Source: JAWLBW01 sp041687475
GTDB taxonomy: Bacteria; J088; JAWLBW01
NCBI GenBank assembly: GCA_041687475.1
Contig: JAWLBW010000152.1
Span: forward strand, 1-10,498
Direction: 5' to 3'
DNA length: 10,498 bases
Below, one piece after another: positions 5,989 to 10,498 of the stretch; position 1 is the first letter of the stretch, and every line of letters begins with the position of its first letter. The notes beneath the pieces were generated by a model. The model was not told the DNA's origin, made no database searches, and was given only the letters and a program-made list of their open reading frames with translations. The position numbers and the translations under genes are program-made.

Positions 5989-7005
5989 CTACACGATGCT
6001 GACCGGCGGCACGGTGAACAGAATATTCATAAACCCCGCCTCCCGGTCAATCCACCGGTCGCGCAGGCGAAAGCCCTTGCGGGCTACCCGGTCGGCGAAG
6101 GCGTCGGGGTGAAATTTGTACGAACTTTCCGTCCAGATGAACTCACCCTCTTCGAACGCCAACTCGCTTTCGACGGCTTCCAACCGTACGGTCTGCCGGT
6201 GCCGGCTTACCAGGTGCATCTCAATGCGGCCGTGCAGTTCCTTCCACACCGCCCGGTGCTGCCAGCCACCGAGGTCGAAGTCGGCGCCCAGCTCGCGGTT
6301 CAGTCGGGTAAGCAGGTTCTTGTTGAAGGCTGCCGTGACCCCGAGCGGGTCGTCGTAGGCCGTTACCAGCTCGCGCTCGTTTTTGACCAGGTCGACCCCC
6401 AGCAGCAGGGCGTCGCCGGGCCGCAGCCGCGCCCGAATGCCGGCCAGAAAGGCGTCGGCCTCGATCGGCGAAAAGTTGCCGATGTTCGAGCCGAGTAGAA
6501 GCACCACCCGGCGTTCGCCCGGTACGTCGGCCTCGGTCGCTCTGGTAAGTCCTTCTTCGTAGGTACAGGCATGCAGCTCGATGTCGAGTTCGCGCAGATC
6601 CTGAAAACGTTGTTTGGCCTGTTCGAGGGCCGCCGGCGAAATATCGACCAGGTCGACCCCGAACGGTCTCCCGCCGCGTGAGAGGGCGCGCACGAGATAT
6701 TCGATTTTCTCGCCGTTGCCCGGCCCCAGTTCGATGAGGCGAAGCGGCCCGCGCAGCGCCTCGGTCATGGCCCCCGCATACCGTTCAAGCAGACCCTTTT
6801 CGGCGCGGGTAACCCGGTACCAGGGCAGGCGGCAGATGCTGTCGAACAGGCACGAGCCCAAGTCATCATAGAGATACATGGGCGAGAGTCGCCGAGGCTG
6901 CGCGGTCAGGCCACGCCAGACGTCTTCGGCAAAGGCCCGGTTGTGCGTGGGCAGAGCCGGCTGTGAGACGGGCGTCGACGACGCCGATGATTCGGAAGAC
7001 AGCAT
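5989..7005 (-). CDS. egtD: L-histidine N-alpha-methyltransferase
   Basis: A 338-residue SAM-dependent enzyme that trimethylates L-histidine to hercynine, the first step of ergothioneine synthesis. The SAM loop is ELGPGNGEK (92-100). Aligning by motif to Mycobacterium smegmatis EgtD from memory, every histidine-site residue is kept: Y46, F54, Y63, N177 (GSNIGN), Y217 (AYDDPLGV), M263 (RIEMHLVS), E293 and S295 (WTESSYKF) for Y39, F47, Y56, N166, Y206, M252, E282 and S284. The length fits the family (about 320-340). The frame stays open to 7437 within egtB, but the ATG at 7005 has GAGG eight bases upstream and gives the expected N-terminus. That GAGG overlaps the egtB stop codon, so translation is probably coupled. 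Confidence 0.96.
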   Translation of the reverse strand: MLSSESSASSTPVSQPALPTHNRAFAEDVWRGLTAQPRRLSPMYLYDDLGSCLFDSICRLPWYRVTRAEKGLLERYAGAMTEALRGPLRLIELGPGNGEKIEYLVRALSRGGRPFGVDLVDISPAALEQAKQRFQDLRELDIELHACTYEEGLTRATEADVPGERRVVLLLGSNIGNFSPIEADAFLAGIRARLRPGDALLLGVDLVKNERELVTAYDDPLGVTAAFNKNLLTRLNRELGADFDLGGWQHRAVWKELHGRIEMHLVSRHRQTVRLEAVESELAFEEGEFIWTESSYKFHPDAFADRVARKGFRLRDRWIDREAGFMNILFTVPPVSIV

Positions 7006-7015
7006 TACGGATACC

Positions 7016-8281
7016 TCAACGATCGACGGCACAGCGAAAGGTGGTGTAAGCATAGCGGTAGGTGTCGCGAAACCAGTTCCGGAAGCTGCGGCGCAGCAAC
7101 GGGGCCACGGTAACGGGCGACCCTCCCTTGATGACGTAGTGACGGCCGTCGAAAAAATCGGCCGAGTAACCGGGGTAATGGTCGTAGGGGCTGAACCCCG
7201 GGAAGCCTTCGAACGCGCTCGACGTCCACTCCCAGCCGTTACCCACCAGCTCGGCGTGACCCCAGTCGTTAACGGGCTCATCGGGTCTGCCGACCGGCTT
7301 CTGCTCCCAGGTGCTGAAATCGGCGACGTCATATGGCGCCTCGCGTCCTTCGCCCGCCCCGTAGGCCGCCAGCTGAAACTCGGCTTCGGTGGGCAGCCGC
7401 ATACCGCGCCAGCGCGCGTAGGCCTCGGCCTCGGCATGGCTCACGTAAACGGGCAGCGAGGGCGGCAGGGGCACTTCTTCGAACAGCCCCCTGTAATGCC
7501 ACTCACCCTCGCGGCGAACCCAGAACGGCGGGTGCGCGACGCCCCGCGCCTGCAGCTCCATCCACGCCGGCGGCGACCACCACTCGGGTTCGGTGTAGCC
7601 CCCCGCTTCGACGAATGAAAGAAAGTCGCCGTTGGTCACCTTGTGGGTCAACAACGAAAACGCGCGCACCGGCACCTCGATGCGCGGAAGTTCGTTATCC
7701 CACGCGAAAGGAACCTGCACCGACTCGGCGCCCAGCATGACCATGCCCGCAGGCACCTCGCGCAATTCGGCCTGGTGAGAAAACTCGCGCACGTCGAGCC
7801 GGGCGGCGTCGGGTTTGAGCTTGAAGCGGTAATCGAGCTGGTGAAAGAGGTACACCATGGTTTCCTGGTGCATCTCTTCGTGTTCGATGCAGGTCAGCAC
7901 CTTATCGTACAGGTGCCCCGATTCGATGGCCTGCGCCATGAGCGCATCGACTTCATCGACGTATTCACCGACAAGGGGGCGAGGCGGCCAGTGGTCGATA
8001 CGCAGCTCTGCGGCCTCGGCCTCATCGGCGGGGTCGATACCCCGGGCGAACAGATCGCCGAAGGCGGGGTTCGGCCGCCGGTCGAGAAAGCCGGCCTGCC
8101 AGAGTACGTTGGCGTTGAAAGCAGCCAGGTGACCCTCGTAAAAACGCAGGGGATGCCGCAGCGGTATCGGGCGTTCGTCGAACGCCTCGGGCGCCAGCAG
8201 TGAGAAAAGCTCGCGCGTGCGCTCGCGCATGGACTCAAAACGCCGGCGAAGTTGCGCGGAATCGAGAAATGCGAAATCCAT
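7016..8281 (-). CDS. egtB: ergothioneine sulfoxide synthase (non-haem iron, EgtB)
   Basis: A 421-residue enzyme that joins hercynine to a thiol donor (gamma-Glu-Cys or cysteine) with O2, giving the hercynyl sulfoxide. The N-terminal DinB-like domain (about 10-150) holds the three iron ligands H51 (EGHLAAF), H134 and H138 (EHEEMHQET), at the same numbers as in the Mycobacterium thermoresistibile enzyme as I recall it. The C-terminal FGE/sulfatase-modifying-type domain (about 175-421) has VPAGMVMLG, LPTEAEFQLAAY, GNGWEWTSSAF and the final GGSPV...FRCAVDR. The methyltransferase is a separate gene, which separates this from ovothiol OvoA fusions. Thiol donor type cannot be read with certainty; absence of egtA and egtC nearby would suit direct use of cysteine. 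The ATG at 8281 has AGGA about eight bases upstream. It is the first gene of the egtB-egtD operon, 10 bases before egtD. Confidence 0.95.
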   Translation of the reverse strand: MDFAFLDSAQLRRRFESMRERTRELFSLLAPEAFDERPIPLRHPLRFYEGHLAAFNANVLWQAGFLDRRPNPAFGDLFARGIDPADEAEAAELRIDHWPPRPLVGEYVDEVDALMAQAIESGHLYDKVLTCIEHEEMHQETMVYLFHQLDYRFKLKPDAARLDVREFSHQAELREVPAGMVMLGAESVQVPFAWDNELPRIEVPVRAFSLLTHKVTNGDFLSFVEAGGYTEPEWWSPPAWMELQARGVAHPPFWVRREGEWHYRGLFEEVPLPPSLPVYVSHAEAEAYARWRGMRLPTEAEFQLAAYGAGEGREAPYDVADFSTWEQKPVGRPDEPVNDWGHAELVGNGWEWTSSAFEGFPGFSPYDHYPGYSADFFDGRHYVIKGGSPVTVAPLLRRSFRNWFRDTYRYAYTTFRCAVDR

Positions 8282-8328
8282 GAAGACAATCCTAGATCAA
8301 CCGGGTGTCGTTACGGAACCCCAAAAAT

Positions 8329-8347
8329 GATTTTCAGGGGGAAAATC
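8329..8347. promoter_or_regulatory. perfect 7-5-7 inverted repeat upstream of egtB
   Basis: GATTTTC (8329-8335), spacer AGGGG, GAAAATC (8341-8347), about 48 bases upstream of the egtB start. On the minus strand it is followed by a T5 run, but the stem is only 7 bp and mostly A/T. An operator is therefore as likely as a weak attenuator-type hairpin. I see no clean -35/-10 pair beside it. Confidence 0.42.
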
Positions 8348-8406
8348 GTTCGTGCCCGAACCCTGTGCGAGCCTGCCCCATGTGCTGCATTTCGACACAA
8401 CTCAAG

Positions 8407-8530
8407 CAACGCGGAACGCGGAACTGGGAAGAAACTCGGAGCTCGGAACGCGGAAATCAGGAACGGCGGTACGGGAAGAAATTTCGGAACTCGGAACGCG
8501 GAAAACGCGGAACGCGGAAAATGAGGAAAG
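8407..8530 (+). repeat. intergenic CGCGGAA repeat array, locus 2
   Basis: Same word family as the array at 4114-4246: runs of AACGCGGAA, CTCGGAA and GGAAGAAA. It includes an exact 19-base match (8437-8455) to 4158-4176. It lies between the divergent egtB and rpoH genes, with no ribosome binding site or plausible protein. Confidence 0.83.
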
Positions 8531-8653
8531 GTGGTCAAGGGAACGGTGTGCGAGGGGGAGCGTGTAGTGAGCGGTTGACCTTACGGCGCGCCTGCCGCCC
8601 AACCCAGCGCCACCTCCAGGCCCCGCTCAGCACTCCTCCCCGTTCGGTATACT

Positions 8654-8745
8654 CCCGCGTTTGCAGGTGTTGTTTCTGCGTCTCGCGTTCGCCGTTCCGC
8701 GCTGGTTTGATTTGTTTCCGCGTTCGCACTTCCGCGTTTGTGTGG
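8654..8745 (-). repeat. CGCGGAA-family words in reverse orientation (TTCCGCG)
   Basis: TTCCGCG occurs at 8695-8701, 8716-8722 and 8730-8736, with degenerate variants (CCCGCGTTTG, CTCGCGTTCG) around them. These are the reverse complement of the array 130 bases to the left, so the two arrays face each other. The stretch between (about 8531-8653) holds nothing I recognise. Confidence 0.6.
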
Positions 8746-8800
8746 TATGGTTTTCGCTTCCCCTAGTGGGTAGGTGGAGGTCTTCATGGGTTTTCGGCAG

Positions 8801-8861
8801 TTTCCCCTTGCTGTGCAGAGGTTTTCGATCTGTAATGGATCTTCTTCCACCCAAGGGGAAA
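8801..8861. repeat. 10-bp perfect inverted repeat in the rpoH upstream region
   Basis: TTTCCCCTTG (8801-8810) and CAAGGGGAAA (8852-8861), separated by 41 bases. GGTGGA (8773-8778) could alternatively pair with TCCACC (8846-8851), giving a crossing, pseudoknot-like arrangement. Whether this acts as DNA or RNA is unknown. Confidence 0.55.
8808..8836 (+). promoter_or_regulatory. candidate rpoH promoter upstream of CIRCE
   Basis: TTGCTG (8808-8813), a 17-base spacer, TGTAAT (8831-8836; 5/6 to consensus). A start near 8843 would place the CIRCE element in the transcribed leader, as in many HrcA-controlled operons. Confidence 0.42.
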
Positions 8862-8901
8862 ACACCGGAAAAGTGCAACCCGGAAAATTCTGCGCGATCT
8901 T

Positions 8902-8928
8902 TTAGCACTCGCATTTCGAGAGTGCTAA
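8902..8928 (+). promoter_or_regulatory. CIRCE element (HrcA operator) upstream of rpoH
   Basis: TTAGCACTC (8902-8910), nine bases (8911-8919), GAGTGCTAA (8920-8928): an exact match to the 9-N9-9 CIRCE consensus. The arms extend to 11 bp on each side (8900-8910 with 8920-8930). CIRCE is bound by the heat-inactivated repressor HrcA. It lies 41 bases before the rpoH ATG. The element also embeds a possible promoter, TTAGCA (8902-8907), 18 bases, TGC-TAAAAT with an extended -10 (8926-8931), in which case HrcA would block polymerase directly. The hrcA gene is not in the window. Confidence 0.96.
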
Positions 8929-8969
8929 AATAAGTAGTGGGAAATCATCCCTTTCGGGAGGAATCTGAC

Positions 8970-9805
<836 letters not shown>

Positions 9806-9827
<22 letters not shown>

Positions 9828-10498
9828 TCGAGGCGCGGGTTCGAGAGCAGTCGACCGTCATCGACAAGGTGCTGGCCGAGGCCGGCAAGGTGCTTGTCGG
9901 TCAGCACGAGCTGCTCGAGGGCCTGCTCATCGGACTTCTGACCAAGGGGCATGTGCTCGTCGAGGGCATTCCGGGGCTGGCGAAGACGCTGGCCATCAAG
10001 ACGCTGGCGTCGACGGTGCATGCGAGCTTTCAGCGCATTCAGTTCACGCCCGATCTGCTGCCGGCCGACCTGGTGGGCACGCAGGTATACGATCCGGAAT
10101 CGCGCTCATTCCTTCCCCAGAAGGGGCCGATTTTCGCCAACCTGATTCTGGCCGACGAAATCAACCGCGCCCCCGCCAAGGTGCAGAGCGCGTTGCTCGA
10201 AGCCATGCAGGAGCGGCAGGTAACGCTGGGTAAGACCACCTATCGATTGGAGTCGCCTTTTCTCGTGCTGGCGACACAGAATCCGGTCGAGCAGGAAGGC
10301 ACGTATCCGCTGCCCGAGGCGCAGGTCGACCGTTTCGAGCTGAAGATTCTCGTGCGTTACCCTAGCCGGGACGAAGAGCGCCAGATTCTCGATCGCATGT
10401 CGGGGCTGCACGAGCCCACGGTCGAGCCCGTGGCCACGACCGACGACATTCTGCGCCTGCAGGAGCTGGTCGACGAAATTTACATCGACCCCCGCGTG
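9806..10498 (+). CDS. moxR: MoxR-family AAA+ ATPase (3' end outside window)
   Basis: 231 residues are present and the frame is open to the right edge. The GTG at 9806 is the first usable start: an in-frame stop (9800-9802) lies just before it, AAAGG sits at 9795-9799 and no ATG follows soon. AAA+ motifs are the Walker A loop GIPGLAKT (54-61), Walker B ILADE (114-118) followed by INRAPAKVQSALLEAMQE, and the sensor region LATQNPVEQEGTYPLPEAQ with DRF, all diagnostic of MoxR ATPases. These are chaperone-like assembly factors, often followed by DUF58 and VWA-domain (Bat) genes; those would lie beyond the window. The start overlaps rpoH by 22 nt, so translation is probably coupled to the sigma factor and inherits CIRCE control. 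The symbol is a family label; the subfamily is not resolved. Confidence 0.94.

Noticed and set aside
7006..7437. N-terminal extension of egtD into egtB
   Set aside because: It would overlap egtB by over 400 bases in another frame; the ATG at 7005 has a Shine-Dalgarno and matches the family's length.
5863..8203. Several long + strand frames (5863-6498, 6878-7618, 7643-8203) opposite egtD and egtB
   Set aside because: They are high-GC antisense shadows of two confidently identified enzymes and have no supporting start signals.
8305..8766. 153-codon + strand frame between egtB and rpoH
   Set aside because: It is mostly translated CGCGGAA repeat, with no start signal and no recognisable protein feature.
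8937..8969. Upstream GTG start for rpoH adding 11 residues
   Set aside because: It lies close behind CIRCE and its added residues include the Shine-Dalgarno; the ATG at 8970 is optimally spaced and gives the family's length.

Overview
High-GC bacterial chromosome, most likely from a proteobacterium in the broad sense. The best taxonomic clue is a full-length sigma-32 (rpoH), a factor essentially confined to Proteobacteria and former delta-proteobacterial lineages. Here it sits directly behind a perfect CIRCE element, the operator of the HrcA heat-shock repressor. Both heat-shock control systems together, plus a lipoprotein signal peptide and ergothioneine genes, would fit a delta-proteobacterial/Myxococcota-like aerobe, but nothing in the window fixes the phylum.

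Layout from left to right. Bases 1-156 hold the C-terminal zinc finger of an Fpg/Nei DNA glycosylase (+). Facing it is a small two-helix membrane protein (187-537, -). Next comes an SCP2-type thiolase (856-2040, -) with a clear hairpin terminator downstream, a sigma-70-type promoter upstream and a TetR-like palindrome touching its -35 box. Diverging from it is a second small two-helix membrane protein (2357-2773, +) ended by a strong intrinsic terminator. A NYN-type nuclease joined to a Cys/His cluster and a cold-shock domain follows (3047-4111, +), then an intergenic CGCGGAA repeat array. Next is a secreted lipoprotein alpha/beta hydrolase (4418-5569, +), followed by a degenerate 47-bp repeat. 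The two-gene ergothioneine operon egtB-egtD runs on the minus strand (8281 to 5989). A long non-coding stretch (8282-8969) carries a second CGCGGAA array, an opposite-strand TTCCGCG array and the CIRCE element. The window ends with rpoH (8970-9827, +), overlapped by 22 nt by a MoxR-family AAA+ ATPase that runs off the right edge.

Two units are functionally coherent. egtB and egtD are 10 nt apart and encode the methyltransferase and the sulfoxide synthase of ergothioneine synthesis, with their key residues intact. rpoH and the moxR-like gene overlap, so a heat-shock sigma factor and a probable chaperone-like ATPase are likely co-expressed under HrcA/CIRCE control. The other genes look like separate transcription units. 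The least ordinary items are the CIRCE-controlled rpoH-moxR unit, the NYN/Cys-His/cold-shock fusion, and the two interspersed intergenic repeat families.
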